Positions 8,536 to 17,785 of a DNA stretch of 64,000 nt are shown here, piece after piece. The position numbers and the translations under genes are program-made. The stretch comes from Mycolicibacterium frederiksbergense (GTDB lineage Bacteria; Actinomycetota; Actinomycetes; Mycobacteriales; Mycobacteriaceae). The notes below the pieces were generated by a model. That model saw only the letters and a program-made list of their open reading frames with translations. It ran no database searches and was not told the DNA's origin. Within the stretch, counting starts at the first letter, position 1. Every line of letters starts with the position of its first letter. The DNA lies in NCBI RefSeq assembly GCF_029893345.1, contig NZ_JARXVE010000001.1, positions 62,001 to 126,000 on the forward strand, given 5' to 3'.

Positions 8536-8889
8536 TCAGCCGGTCTGCAGTACCAACCGTTGAAGGTCGAACGCAAGAAGAAGTTCGTACCCGCCAATAA
8601 TTCGGAGTTTCTCGAATATCGTCCGTGCGAGTTGTTCTTCCCGAGTCTTATCGGCATTTAGTTCTCGTACTGTGACTACCGTCGGATAAGAGCTGAACTT
8701 CATACCGAAATCATCATCGAAATCATGGTGCAACTCGACTTCGATAACACCATTTGGCATCCTGTCGCCGTACGCGATTTCATTCCGATGAACTGGGTTG
8801 ATGGCTGTGCTGGCTGCGAAACCGAGGTCTCTTATTAGATCTTGCTCGGACTTATTTGTTCGAATGAAAATTTGGTGGTACGCGCTCAT
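8536..8889 (-). CDS. Unknown 117-aa protein in AT-rich DNA
   Basis: I do not recognise this protein. It begins MSAYHQIFIRTNKSEQDLI and has an acidic middle (ELHHDFDDDFGMKF). ATG at 8889 has a clear GGAGG ribosome binding site 8 nt upstream, so I prefer it to the ATG at 8907. The DNA is plainly more AT-rich than its neighbours and uses A/T-ending codons (AAT, GAT, TTA) that are rare elsewhere in the window. That suggests recent horizontal acquisition. The protein is small, soluble and free of cysteine. A phage- or immunity-type role is possible but unsupported. Confidence 0.6.
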   Translation of the reverse strand: MSAYHQIFIRTNKSEQDLIRDLGFAASTAINPVHRNEIAYGDRMPNGVIEVELHHDFDDDFGMKFSSYPTVVTVRELNADKTREEQLARTIFEKLRIIGGYELLLAFDLQRLVLQTG

Positions 8890-9003
8890 TGTGGAAGCCT
8901 CCTCCATCGATAACGGCGCTGTCCGCCTGGCCCTTTGTTCTATTTAGCGCATTCCTCACAAGCTCCACGGAATCACTGCTTTCGCGACGCGTCACTCGAT
9001 CGG

Positions 9004-9031
9004 CGGACTGAGGCCAAAGGCCCGCAGTCCG
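9004..9031 (-). terminator. Hairpin after the DMT transporter gene
   Basis: CGGACTG (9004-9010) pairs with CAGTCCG (9025-9031), with an inner GGCC-AAA-GGCC stem. It begins 13 nt past the transporter stop on the minus strand. There is no U-tract, so it is a terminator-like or 3'-end hairpin of the type usual in high-GC genomes. Confidence 0.45.
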
Positions 9032-9044
9032 TCGTCGACGCCAG

Positions 9045-9938
9045 TTAGCCGCGCTTCGCCGCAACCGCGGCCTTCTGGTACTCGGCGGCGCCGAAAACGG
9101 CAACCGCGACAGCGCCGATCACGGCCGTCGCGAACGCGAGCGCGACCAGCCAGCTGTATCCCGGTCGCGCAGAATCACCAAGCAGGACCACGCCCACGAT
9201 GCCCGGCACCACGGTTTCGCCGACGACCAGTGCGGCGGCGACACCGTTGACCGAACCGACCTGCAGTGCAACGGTGAACAGATAGAAGCCACCGGCGCCG
9301 GCGACCATCACGGCCCACAACGCCGGGTCGGCGAGCAGCGCGTCCAGGTTCAGGGGCTGAAGTCCGTGCGCCACCCGGATCGCGACTGCCATCGCCCCAA
9401 AGAGCACCCCGGCTATCAAACCGGCCGGTACCGCGGCGCGCTTGCCCAGCAGCCGCACCAGTATGGCTCCTGTGGCCAGGATGAACACTGACACCGCCAA
9501 GACGCCCCAATGCATCGCCATGCCCGGATCGCGGTCGCCCAGGGGGCCGGCGGTGGCGGCCAGAATGCACAGTGAGACAAGGACTGTGGCGATGGCGATC
9601 CAGTCACGCCGGTACAGCCGCACATGGAGCACAAACACACTTAGAACCGCGGTCACCACCAGATTGGCACTCATGATGGTCTGGGAGAGAAACAGCGGTA
9701 TCAGCCGGGCCGAAACCAGGCTGCCCACAAAGCCGAGAAGGTCAAGCGCCATGCCCGCGAGGAAGATGGGGGAGAGCATGGCTCCGATGGTCGATCGCAG
9801 AGTCGGCCCACCCTCGCGGGTCTTCGTTGCGTCCTGGCCTGGTGCGGCGCCGGATGTGCCCGCGGCATAGGACTGCAAGACCGATGCCGTTCCATATCCG
9901 AAGCAGGCCAGCAGGGCCGCGGCCACGCCGATCAGCAC
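9045..9938 (-). CDS. DMT-superfamily (EamA-like) membrane transporter
   Basis: This encodes 297 residues from a GTG start at 9938 (translated as MLIGVAAALLACFGYGTASV). About ten hydrophobic helices are arranged as two five-helix halves. The second half ends in the EamA-like pattern VNGVAAALVVGETVVPGIVGVVLLGD. The substrate is unknown; members export metabolites or amino acids. It is divergent from thyX across a 170-bp gap that carries a long inverted repeat next to thyX. A terminator-like hairpin follows its stop. Confidence 0.8.
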   Translation of the reverse strand: MLIGVAAALLACFGYGTASVLQSYAAGTSGAAPGQDATKTREGGPTLRSTIGAMLSPIFLAGMALDLLGFVGSLVSARLIPLFLSQTIMSANLVVTAVLSVFVLHVRLYRRDWIAIATVLVSLCILAATAGPLGDRDPGMAMHWGVLAVSVFILATGAILVRLLGKRAAVPAGLIAGVLFGAMAVAIRVAHGLQPLNLDALLADPALWAVMVAGAGGFYLFTVALQVGSVNGVAAALVVGETVVPGIVGVVLLGDSARPGYSWLVALAFATAVIGAVAVAVFGAAEYQKAAVAAKRG

Positions 9939-10070
9939 TGTCGGCGCTCACTCTGGTCGTCGGCTGACCGAAGACCACTGGGCATTCGCCGATTCTAAGG
10001 AGAAATCGACCGGGCCGATGAGAATTCGTCTACCAGCACCGCAGCGCCAATTCTGTCCGTCACGGGTCTC

Positions 10071-10104
10071 TCACCCTACTGTTGCTGGCGCAACAGTAGG
10101 GTGA
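10071..10104. promoter_or_regulatory. Perfect 15-bp-arm hairpin directly before thyX
   Basis: TCACCCTACTGTTGC (10071-10085) and GCAACAGTAGGGTGA (10090-10104) are exact reverse complements with a TGGC loop. The 3' arm ends 4 nt before the thyX GTG and contains the only purine-rich ribosome-binding-site-like segment (AGTAGGGTGA). In RNA the hairpin would hide it; in DNA it would be a large symmetric operator. Confidence 0.7.
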
Positions 10105-10108
10105 GCCC

Positions 10109-10861
10109 GTGGCCGAGATCGCGCCGCTGCGTGTGCAGCTGATCGCTAAGACGGAATTTCAGGCACCGCCTGACGTGCCGTGGAACACCGACGCCGAGGG
10201 TGGGCCTGCGCTCACCGAATTCGCCGGCCGGGCCTGCTACCAGAGCTGGTCGAAGCCCAATCCCAAGACGGCGACCAATGCCGGCTACATCCGGCACATC
10301 ATCGACGTCGGGCACTTCTCGGTGCTCGAACATGCGTCGGTGTCGTTCTACATCAGCGGTATCTCGCGGTCGGCCAGCCACGAGCTGATCCGGCACCGGC
10401 ACTTCTCCTACTCGCAGCTCTCGCAGCGTTACGTGCCTGAGAACGACGCCGAGGTGGTGGTTCCGCCCGGGTTCGAGGACGACCCGGAGCTGGTGGAGAT
10501 CTTCGCCGCGGCCGCCGACGCCAGCCGCGCCACCTATACCGAGCTGCTGGCACGCCTGGAGGCCAAGTTCGCCGACCAACCCAACGCTGTTCTGCGTCGC
10601 AAGCAGGCCCGTCAGGCCGCCCGCGCGGTGCTGCCCAACGCCACCGAAACCCGGATCGTGGTCAGCGGCAACTACCGGGCCTGGCGGCATTTCATCGCGA
10701 TGCGTGCCAGCGAACATGCCGACGTCGAGATCCGCCGGCTGGCGATCGCCTGCCTACGTGAGCTCGTCGAAGCCGCTCCCGCGGTGTTCTCGGATTTCGA
10801 GATTTCGACGCTGGCAGATGGTAGTGAGGTGGCTACCTCCCCGCTGGCGACGGAGGCTTAA
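10109..10861 (+). CDS. thyX: Flavin-dependent thymidylate synthase
   Basis: ThyX makes dTMP from dUMP with methylenetetrahydrofolate, FAD and NADPH, and is essential in many mycobacteria. The 250-residue protein has the ThyX signature RHR-x7-S at residues 95-105 ([14 protein letters not shown]) and the conserved late RNYRAW-like segment [12 protein letters not shown] at 10109 begins [17 protein letters not shown], the expected N-terminus. dapA follows after 22 bp and rnj after that, the same order as in M. tuberculosis. The inverted repeat at 10071-10104 immediately before the start is a strong candidate control element. Confidence 0.96.
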   Translation: MAEIAPLRVQLIAKTEFQAPPDVPWNTDAEGGPALTEFAGRACYQSWSKPNPKTATNAGYIRHIIDVGHFSVLEHASVSFYISGISRSASHELIRHRHFSYSQLSQRYVPENDAEVVVPPGFEDDPELVEIFAAAADASRATYTELLARLEAKFADQPNAVLRRKQARQAARAVLPNATETRIVVSGNYRAWRHFIAMRASEHADVEIRRLAIACLRELVEAAPAVFSDFEISTLADGSEVATSPLATEA

Positions 10862-10871
10862 GACCACCGGG

Positions 10872-11785
<914 letters not shown>

Positions 11786-11786
<1 letters not shown>

Positions 11787-13462
11787 TGAGTACCGAACTC
11801 GCGCCCCCCAAGCCCTTGGTCGCTGGCGGTCTGCGAGTTACCGCGCTGGGCGGAATCAGTGAAATCGGCCGCAACATGACGGTGTTCGAGCACCTGGGCC
11901 GTCTGCTGATCGTGGATTGTGGGGTGCTCTTTCCGGGGCACGACGAGCCCGGGGTCGATCTGATCCTGCCCGATCTGCGCCATGTCGAGGACCGACTCGA
12001 TGACGTCGAGGCACTCGTTGTCACGCACGCACACGAGGACCACATCGGAGCGATTCCGTTCCTGCTCAAGCTGCGTCCCGACATCCCGGTGGTCGGTTCC
12101 AAGTTCACCATTGCCCTGATCCGCGAGAAGTGCCGTGAACACCGGATCAAACCGGTGTTCGTCGAGGTCGCCGAGCGGCAGAGCAGCCAGCACGGTGTGT
12201 TCGAATGCGAGTATTTCGCGGTCAACCACTCGATCCCGGGCTGTCTGGCGGTTGCGATACACACCGGTGCGGGCACGGTGCTGCACACCGGTGACATCAA
12301 ACTCGACCAGTTGCCGCTCGACGGCCGTCCCACCGATCTGCCGGGTATGTCGCGGCTGGGGAACGCCGGGGTGGACCTGTTCCTGTGTGACTCAACGAAT
12401 TCCGAGCATCCGGGGGTCAGCCCGTCGGAAAGCGAGGTCGGCCCGACGTTGCACCGGCTGATCCGCGGGGCCGAGGGCCGGGTGATCGTGGCCTGCTTCG
12501 CCTCGAATGTCGATCGCGTGCAACAGATCATCGACGCTTCGGTGGCGCTGGGCCGGCGGGTCTCGTTCGTCGGCCGCTCGATGGTGCGCAACATGGGCAT
12601 CGCTCGCGAGCTGGGTTACCTGCGGGTCAGCGACGCGGACATTGTCGAGATCGGGGCGGCCGAGATGATGCCGCCCGAGAAGGTGGTGCTGATCACCACC
12701 GGTACCCAGGGTGAGCCGATGGCCGCGCTATCGCGGATGTCGCGGGGTGAGCACCGCAGCATCACGTTGACCGCAGGCGATCTGATCATCCTGTCCTCCT
12801 CGCTGATCCCGGGCAATGAGGAAGCGGTCTACGGCGTGATCGACGCGCTCGCCAAGATCGGTGCCCGCGTCATCACCAATGCTCAAGCGCGCGTTCATGT
12901 TTCCGGTCACGCCTACGCCGGTGAGCTGCTGTTCCTGTACAACGGGGTGCGGCCCCGCAACGTGATGCCGGTGCACGGAACCTGGCGTCACATGCGCGCC
13001 AACGCGGCGCTGGCCGCCAGCACCGGTGTGCCGCCGGAGAACATCGTGCTGGCCGAGAACGGCGTCAGCGTGGATCTGGTGGCAGGCAAGGCCTCCATCG
13101 CCGGCGCGGTGACCGTCGGCAAGATGTTCGTCGACGGGTTGATCACCGGCGACGTCGGCGACGCCACCCTGGGCGAGCGGCTGATCCTGTCCTCGGGTTT
13201 CGTGGCGGTCACCGTGGTGGTTCACCGGGAGACCGGCCGGCCCGTCGGTCCGGCACATCTGCAATCCCGTGGGTTCTCCGAAGACCCCAAGGCGCTGGAG
13301 CCGGTGGCGCGCCATGTCGAGCGGGAGCTGGAAAGCCTTGCGGCCGATAACATCACCGACCCGACTCGGATCGCCCAGGCGGTCCGGCGCACCGTGGGCA
13401 AGTGGGTGGGCGAGACCTATCGGCGCCAGCCGATGATCGTTCCGACAGTCATCGAGATCTAG
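11786..13462 (+). CDS. rnj: Ribonuclease J
   Basis: RNase J is a dual endo/5'-exoribonuclease of the metallo-beta-lactamase superfamily, acting in rRNA and mRNA maturation in the cytoplasm. The 558-residue protein shows the zinc-binding motif HAHEDH at residues 81-86, further metal ligands (HSIPG; LHTGDIKLD) and the beta-CASP segment with VHVSGHAYAGE near residue 370. The ATG at 11786 overlaps the dapA stop by one base. This thyX-dapA-rnj order is conserved in mycobacteria. Length is normal for the family. Confidence 0.95.
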
Positions 13463-13509
13463 CCGAATTGGTGCTCTGGCCAGCTCTCCAGGCCGGTTAG
13501 ATTGGCTCA

Positions 13510-14184
13510 ATGAGCCGTCCCGCACCGCAGGTGCCCATCGAACGACGCCGTCCGATTCCGCCGTTCAGCTCGTTGGACGAAGTCAAGCGCGTTGCTCAGT
13601 ATCCGCACACCATCCGTGTGATGGTGACGATGATGGCTATCGCGGCTGTCTACTTCTTGGGCGTGACGGTTTATGCATTCGCCACCCGAGATCACCAGAA
13701 CATGGTTGTTGTCACGGTGCTCGTGGCGGTGTATTTGGCATCCTTCGTGGGCGCCACCAAGTTCGCGTTGCCGTCCCTGATGCGTCGCTTCTACGACCGG
13801 GTGATGCGTGGCGGCGTGCTGTGCGACGTGTACCCGGCCGGTTTCCCCAACGCCAAGACGGCGATCCTGGTCGACACCCGGTTGTCCGACGCGCAGGCAG
13901 CCTTTGTTCACGACGCGACGGCCACCTGGCTCGGGCGGTTGGCCTCAGATTCGGCGGCTCGTGCTCAACTCGGCGACCTGTTCGCCGACGGTCCGATTCG
14001 CAGCGCTGAAGAACTCGTCGGACCTGGCGGCCGGGGCGGGTTCCTTGTCGCCCGGGATACGGACTTGAACAACGGCTGGCGTCTGGTGTTGCCCGAGGCG
14101 AATCCGCGCGACCCGTACCGGCCGTACTCGAAAGGTGTTGTGGTCCACATCAACACGCCGAGCCCAGAGTCAACTGGCAAGTAG
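13510..14184 (+). CDS. Conserved membrane protein of unknown function
   Basis: This encodes 224 residues. Two adjacent hydrophobic helices lie at about residues 35-85 (VMVTMMAIAAVYFLGVTVYA; VVVTVLVAVYLASFVGAT). A soluble C-terminal domain with Asp-rich turns follows (AILVDTRLSDAQAAFVHDA). I do not recognise a family. ATG at 13510 begins MSRPAPQVPIERRRP, a basic, proline-rich cytosolic N-terminus. It lies 47 bp after rnj on the same strand and its end overlaps the convergent membrane-protein gene by 15 bp. Membrane anchoring looks sure; the role is not known. Confidence 0.65.
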   Translation: MSRPAPQVPIERRRPIPPFSSLDEVKRVAQYPHTIRVMVTMMAIAAVYFLGVTVYAFATRDHQNMVVVTVLVAVYLASFVGATKFALPSLMRRFYDRVMRGGVLCDVYPAGFPNAKTAILVDTRLSDAQAAFVHDATATWLGRLASDSAARAQLGDLFADGPIRSAEELVGPGGRGGFLVARDTDLNNGWRLVLPEANPRDPYRPYSKGVVVHINTPSPESTGK

Positions 14185-14607
14185 CAGAATCCCGCCGGTC
14201 AGCACGGTGATCACCTTGATCAGCTCAAATCCGACGTAGTAGTAATGCGCCTGTGATCGCCCCGCCGCCTCTTCGCCCGGGGCGACAGCCAGCACGGCAT
14301 CGGAGCGCTGAGTCAGCTTGGGCCGCACCGCAATCAATTGCACGGCCAGCGCCACGATGGCAACCGCGAAGGCGACAATGACTGCCGTCGATGGGCGGTG
14401 CACGGCGAAGGTCGCGATGATGGCGACGGCAAAGACGGTTTCGACCGAATTGAGTGCGCGGAACACCAAGCGCCCGATACCGAGACCGATCTGCAGCGTC
14501 ACACCCGGTGCGCGGAACTTCAACGGCGCCTCGATGAATGAGATCGCCAGCACCATCCCGAGCCAGCAGAAGGTGACGGCGACCGCGACGGCAACGGCGG
14601 TGTTCAT
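14170..14607 (-). CDS. Four-helix membrane protein next to HTH regulator
   Basis: This encodes 145 residues with four hydrophobic helices. A short polar loop lies between helices 3 and 4 (RPKLTQRSDAVLAVAPGEEA), and the HYYYVGFELIKV segment precedes the last helix. I do not recognise the family. ATG at 14607 overlaps the regulator stop by 4 bp (ATGA), so the two are translated together. The operon faces the truncated haemoglobin gene. A role in the same stress response (NO, oxygen or iron-sulfur damage) is an inference from position only. Confidence 0.7.
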   Translation of the reverse strand: MNTAVAVAVAVTFCWLGMVLAISFIEAPLKFRAPGVTLQIGLGIGRLVFRALNSVETVFAVAIIATFAVHRPSTAVIVAFAVAIVALAVQLIAVRPKLTQRSDAVLAVAPGEEAAGRSQAHYYYVGFELIKVITVLTGGILLLAS

Positions 14608-15239
14608 CGGGTAGCTCCATCCTCGAGGTGAGCCAGGCACACATCCGGCTCGACGAATGGGTCCAGCCGGCCGACGGTGAGTTCGGTCGACCAACTCCCT
14701 CGCCAACTCTCCAGTGCCCCCTGCATCAATCCCAGGTGGATCGGGCACACCACCGCGGCGCGGGTCTGGGCGAGTTCGAGGAAGGGGCAGTGGCGCAGCC
14801 GCAACTGGCCGCCCTCGGGTGGTTCGGGCGCGAAGCCGAAATCGTCGAGCATGTGCAGCAGTGCGTCGGCGGGGGAGGTGGCTGCCGGACGCTGCACGGT
14901 GCGCCCCCAGGCGCGGCCCATCTCGCGGGCCTTGGCTGCGGGATTGTCGTCGGTGGCCAGCCCCTCGGCGAGGATCTCGGCCAGCACCCGATAGCGGGTC
15001 GGTCCGGTCGGGTCCATCCGGCGCACCGCCTGATACATCTGTGCCGGGCGGCCCGGGCTGCGGTGCTGCGGTTGGACACGTTCGACCTGCCCGCTCTCCT
15101 GCAGGTGGTCCAGGTGAAACCGCACCGTGTTGGCGTGTATGCCGAGTTCTGCGGCGATTTCCACGATCGTCAACGGCTTGGCGGATGCCTTCAGCATGCT
15201 CAGCACGTCGACTCGGCGCTTTCCGATCTCGGCGATCAT
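14604..15239 (-). CDS. HTH regulator with C-terminal Cys motif (SufR-like)
   Basis: This encodes 211 residues. The N-terminal winged helix (VEIAAELGIHANTVRFHLDH, about 26-45) is ArsR/SufR-like. The C-terminal half carries three cysteines at 151, 165 and 201 in a C-x13-C-x35-C arrangement inside HCPFLELA and VVCPIHLGLMQG. This resembles the Fe-S-binding C-terminus of SufR-type repressors such as Rv1460. A cluster-sensing regulator of NO or redox stress is therefore plausible but not proven. ATG at 15239 is preceded by a GTG at 15245 that is also possible. It is divergent from the truncated haemoglobin with an inverted repeat in between, and coupled to the membrane protein downstream. Confidence 0.75.
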   Translation of the reverse strand: MIAEIGKRRVDVLSMLKASAKPLTIVEIAAELGIHANTVRFHLDHLQESGQVERVQPQHRSPGRPAQMYQAVRRMDPTGPTRYRVLAEILAEGLATDDNPAAKAREMGRAWGRTVQRPAATSPADALLHMLDDFGFAPEPPEGGQLRLRHCPFLELAQTRAAVVCPIHLGLMQGALESWRGSWSTELTVGRLDPFVEPDVCLAHLEDGATR

Positions 15240-15246
15240 GGCCACA

Positions 15247-15273
15247 GTTTATACAAGATAAGTTTGTAGAAAC
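15247..15273. promoter_or_regulatory. Candidate operator between regulator and haemoglobin
   Basis: GTTTATACAA (15247-15256) and TTGTAGAAAC (15264-15273) form a 10-bp inverted repeat with one mismatch and a 7-nt centre, immediately upstream of the regulator start. It is in AT-rich promoter DNA shared with the haemoglobin gene. A site for the Cys-containing regulator is inferred. Confidence 0.55.
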
Positions 15274-15309
15274 TAGGGCGACTCGTGACCGGCCTGGAGA
15301 GGTGCCCCG

Positions 15310-15732
15310 ATGGCTGAGGATCTGGCGGACCGTCACGATGTGGAACTGCTGTTGTGGCGCTTCTACGGCAAAGCGCTGGTCGATCCGGTGCTGGCTGAGC
15401 CGTTCGCCGAGCTGCGCGCCGACGGGCTGCGATCCCACCTACCCGTCATGTGCGACTTCTGGGAGACGGTGCTGTTCCGGGCCGGGATCTACCGGGGCAA
15501 CGCGCTGATCGTGCACCGCGCGCTGCATGCCCGACATCCGTTGTCGGCGCGGCATTTCGTGCGTTGGCTGACGCTGTGGAACGACACCGTCGACGAGTTG
15601 TTCGAGGGGTCCCACGCCGAGCGGGCCAAGCTGCAGGCCGGGCGGATCGCCAAGGCGATGCACCGCCGGCTGGCCGGCGCCGATGCCGCGGAACTGGACG
15701 CTTTGGCTGCCTGTCAGCGCTTTTCGGCGTAG
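15310..15732 (+). CDS. Group III truncated haemoglobin
   Basis: This encodes 140 residues. The pattern of a group III truncated globin is visible: LLLWRFYGKALVDPVLAEPF at the B/C helices, LPVMCDFWETVLFRAGIYRG at the E region, and the proximal-His F helix in LSARHFVRWLTLW. Group III globins bind haem and are linked to NO or oxygen chemistry, though their role is the least settled of the truncated globins. ATG at 15310 has GGAGAGG 7 nt upstream. It is divergent from the cysteine-containing regulator. Its 3' end overlaps the convergent methyltransferase gene by 19 bp. Confidence 0.85.
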   Translation: MAEDLADRHDVELLLWRFYGKALVDPVLAEPFAELRADGLRSHLPVMCDFWETVLFRAGIYRGNALIVHRALHARHPLSARHFVRWLTLWNDTVDELFEGSHAERAKLQAGRIAKAMHRRLAGADAAELDALAACQRFSA

Positions 15733-16583
15733 GCGGTCCATTCCACCTGTGAGGCCGACAGTTCCCGCCCGGACGGGGCGACGAAGTGCTCGATGAGGTA
15801 ATCGGGCCCGGCCTGCTCGGCCAGCTGCCAGCCATAGGGCTCGATGAACGAGGCCACCCGGTCCGGGGCCAGGCCGAACTGCCACAGCCGGCTGCGAATC
15901 CGGAATCGGCGATACAGCGATTCGGCCCCGTACCGGTTGGTGCCGTCGATGAAATCGCTTCGGACATAGGTGAATGCCAACCGGCTCTCCGGTGCGGCGG
16001 AGCCGAGAAACTCGAATGTCGCCGCGACACCGCCGGCACTCAAGTACTGCGTCACGCCCTCCCAGACGAAGAAAGTGCGGTGCTCACTGCGGTGACCGTG
16101 CCGGGCGAGTTCGGCGGCCAGGTCATCGCGTTCGAAGTCCACCGGCACCAGGTGCACCGAGGCTGGTGCGGTTCCCAGCGCGCGATTCACCACCGAGCGT
16201 TTGCGCTCGACGTTCACCGGCAGATCCACTTCGAACACCGGGATCGGACTGCGCCGGGCCAGCCGGTAGGCCCTGGTGTCCAGGCCGGCTCCGAGGATCA
16301 CCACGGCGTCGATATCGGGCAGTGCCTGCTCGAGCTTGTCATCGATGTAGCGCTTACGGCAGGTCAGATTCGCCCAGAGCCCCGGCCCTGCGCGTTCGGT
16401 CGCCCCGATCAGCAGCCTGCGGACCGGCGACCAGCGCGTGGTCCGGGTGACGGCGCCTATCCCGGTGGGCAGGAAGGGCAGCGCCAGATCGTCGTCGACC
16501 AACCGTCGTCGGACCGGTTCGTACTGCTCGACGGCGGCGAGCACCATCGGTCCGACTGCGGTTGCGGCGACGGGATCGCTCAT
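15714..16583 (-). CDS. SAM-dependent methyltransferase (TIGR00027/LCMT-like)
   Basis: This encodes 289 residues of the mycobacterial family of putative S-adenosylmethionine methyltransferases related to leucine carboxymethyltransferase. The SAM motif is [15 protein letters not shown] (about residues 92-106). The acidic VFEVDLP loop binds the ribose and [11 protein letters not shown] follows. This family is expanded in mycobacteria and mostly uncharacterised. ATG at 16583 overlaps the SDR stop (ATGA). Order and strand match Rv2749-Rv2750-Rv2751, so this is the Rv2751-like member. The substrate is unknown. Confidence 0.85.
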   Translation of the reverse strand: MSDPVAATAVGPMVLAAVEQYEPVRRRLVDDDLALPFLPTGIGAVTRTTRWSPVRRLLIGATERAGPGLWANLTCRKRYIDDKLEQALPDIDAVVILGAGLDTRAYRLARRSPIPVFEVDLPVNVERKRSVVNRALGTAPASVHLVPVDFERDDLAAELARHGHRSEHRTFFVWEGVTQYLSAGGVAATFEFLGSAAPESRLAFTYVRSDFIDGTNRYGAESLYRRFRIRSRLWQFGLAPDRVASFIEPYGWQLAEQAGPDYLIEHFVAPSGRELSASQVEWTAYAEKR

Positions 16584-17407
16584 CGCTTATTGACGATGCC
16601 AGCATCCACCGGAAGTGTCACGCCGGTGACGTAGCGCGCCTGATCGGACACCAGCCATGCCACCGCGTTGGCGATGTCCTCGGCCTGCACCACCTGCACC
16701 GGCAGTGCATTGCCGAAATCGGTTGGCGCCTTGAACTCCTCGGTGACGTGTTTGAGCCATGATCGGGTGAACTCATTGTTGATCATCGGGGTATCCACCC
16801 CGGTGGGGTGGATCGAGTTGACCCGGATGCTGTGTGGGGCAAGGAAATTGGCGTAGGCCCGCATCAATCCCACCACCCCGTGCTTGGCCGCGGTGTAGCC
16901 GAGCGAGCCGCGGTCGCCGCCGCCGATGCCGATCAGGCCGGCGGCCGAGCTGATCAACACGATCGACCCACCGTCACCCTGGTCGATCATGATCGGCATC
17001 GCCGCCTCGACAGTGTGGTGCACCCCGGTCAGGTTCACGTCGATGACATCGCGCCAACCATCGGGGCCGGACTGCATCGGGGCGATCCCGGCGTTGGCGA
17101 CGACGATGTCGAGCCGACCGAGTTGCTCCACCCCGGCGGCGAGGGCCTCGCGCAGGGCGTCTTCATCGCGGACATCGGCCTGCTGCGCGACTATGCGCGC
17201 GCCGGTCTGCTCGACCAGCTTGACCGTGGCGGCCAGATCCTCGGGGGTGGCCAGGGGATAGAGCACCGAGTCGATCTGTTGGCACAGGTCGATCGCGATG
17301 ATGTCGGCCCCGTCGGCAGCCAGCCGCAGGGCCTCGGCCCGGCCCTGGCCGCGCGCGGCGCCGGTGATGAAGGCGACCTTCCCGGCCAGGGGAGTGTCGG
17401 TGCTCAT
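16580..17407 (-). CDS. Mycofactocin-type short-chain dehydrogenase
   Basis: This encodes 275 residues. It has the NAD-binding [15 protein letters not shown] (residues 15-29), the NAG motif (VVANAGIAP), catalytic Ser, and YTAAK for Tyr/Lys. After the second strand there is a long insert ([20 protein letters not shown]) that marks SDRs with non-exchanging NAD recycled by mycofactocin. The reaction is probably oxidation of an alcohol. ATG at 17407 overlaps the stop of a ten-codon repeat-borne reading frame (TGATGA). The stop overlaps the methyltransferase start. It corresponds to Rv2750. Confidence 0.88.
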   Translation of the reverse strand: MSTDTPLAGKVAFITGAARGQGRAEALRLAADGADIIAIDLCQQIDSVLYPLATPEDLAATVKLVEQTGARIVAQQADVRDEDALREALAAGVEQLGRLDIVVANAGIAPMQSGPDGWRDVIDVNLTGVHHTVEAAMPIMIDQGDGGSIVLISSAAGLIGIGGGDRGSLGYTAAKHGVVGLMRAYANFLAPHSIRVNSIHPTGVDTPMINNEFTRSWLKHVTEEFKAPTDFGNALPVQVVQAEDIANAVAWLVSDQARYVTGVTLPVDAGIVNKR

Positions 17408-17468
17408 CAGTGCTGTCTTTTCTTCGCGCAAGCGCTCATCAGTGCTGTCTCTTCTTCGCGCAAGCGCT
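17405..17468 (-). repeat. Two tandem 32-bp coupling repeats
   Basis: Units at 17405-17436 and 17437-17468 are identical except for one base. Each contains the minus-strand core ATGAGCGCTTGCGCGAAGAA, encodes a ten-residue peptide, and makes TGATGA junctions with what precedes and follows. The same core occurs at 44930-44949 and, in a variant form, at 47409-47426. Insertion into stop-start overlaps inside operons recalls the mycobacterial MIRU elements, though the sequence is not one I recognise as MIRU. Confidence 0.8.
17407..17439 (-). CDS. Decapeptide reading frame in repeat, copy 2
   Basis: ATG at 17439 to TGA at 17409-17407 reads [10 protein letters not shown]. Its start shares bases with the stop of copy 1 and its stop with the start of the SDR gene (TGATGA at both ends). 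A purine-rich AAGAAAAGA inside it lies 6 nt before the SDR ATG and probably serves as its ribosome binding site. Whether the peptide itself matters is unknown. Confidence 0.4.
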   Translation of the reverse strand: MSACAKKRQH

Positions 17469-17471
17469 CAT
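17439..17471 (-). CDS. Decapeptide reading frame in repeat, copy 1
   Basis: ATG at 17471 to TGA at 17441-17439 reads [10 protein letters not shown], the same peptide as copy 2 despite one silent base change. Its ATG overlaps the monooxygenase stop. Internal AAGAAGAGA is placed to start the next frame. This chain of stop-start overlaps would carry ribosomes from the monooxygenase gene to the SDR gene. Confidence 0.4.
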   Translation of the reverse strand: MSACAKKRQH

Positions 17472-17785
17472 CAGCCACGCAGCTGGCCCTTGGCGGGGTC
17501 ACCGGCGACGACGGGTTGCAACATTTTGATATCGGGTGCGCCGTCGAGCAGCTCGCCGATCGCGCCGAACAGCGCGCCGATGGCCGGGGCGGCGCTGTGG
17601 GTCTTGAGTGCGTCGGCGTCGGCCCACTGCTCGACGAACACGAAGGTTCCATCGGCCTCATGCAGCGAATACAGCTCGCAACCCGGCTCGCTGTGTACGG
17701 CCGCGACGGCCTTGGTGCAGGCCTCACGCACCGCGTCGATGGACTCGGGCTTGGCCTTCATGGTGGCGACGACGACAACAGGCAT
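17471..17785 (-). CDS. ABM-domain monooxygenase-like protein
   Basis: This 104-residue protein has the ferredoxin-like antibiotic-biosynthesis-monooxygenase (ABM) pattern: [47 protein letters not shown]. Such small dimeric proteins act as cofactor-free oxygenases or as binding partners. It corresponds to Rv2749 in position. It is the first gene of the operon with the mycofactocin-type SDR and the methyltransferase. Between it and the SDR lie two tandem ten-codon reading frames. It is divergent from ftsK across 159 bp. Confidence 0.82.
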   Translation of the reverse strand: MPVVVVATMKAKPESIDAVREACTKAVAAVHSEPGCELYSLHEADGTFVFVEQWADADALKTHSAAPAIGALFGAIGELLDGAPDIKMLQPVVAGDPAKGQLRG

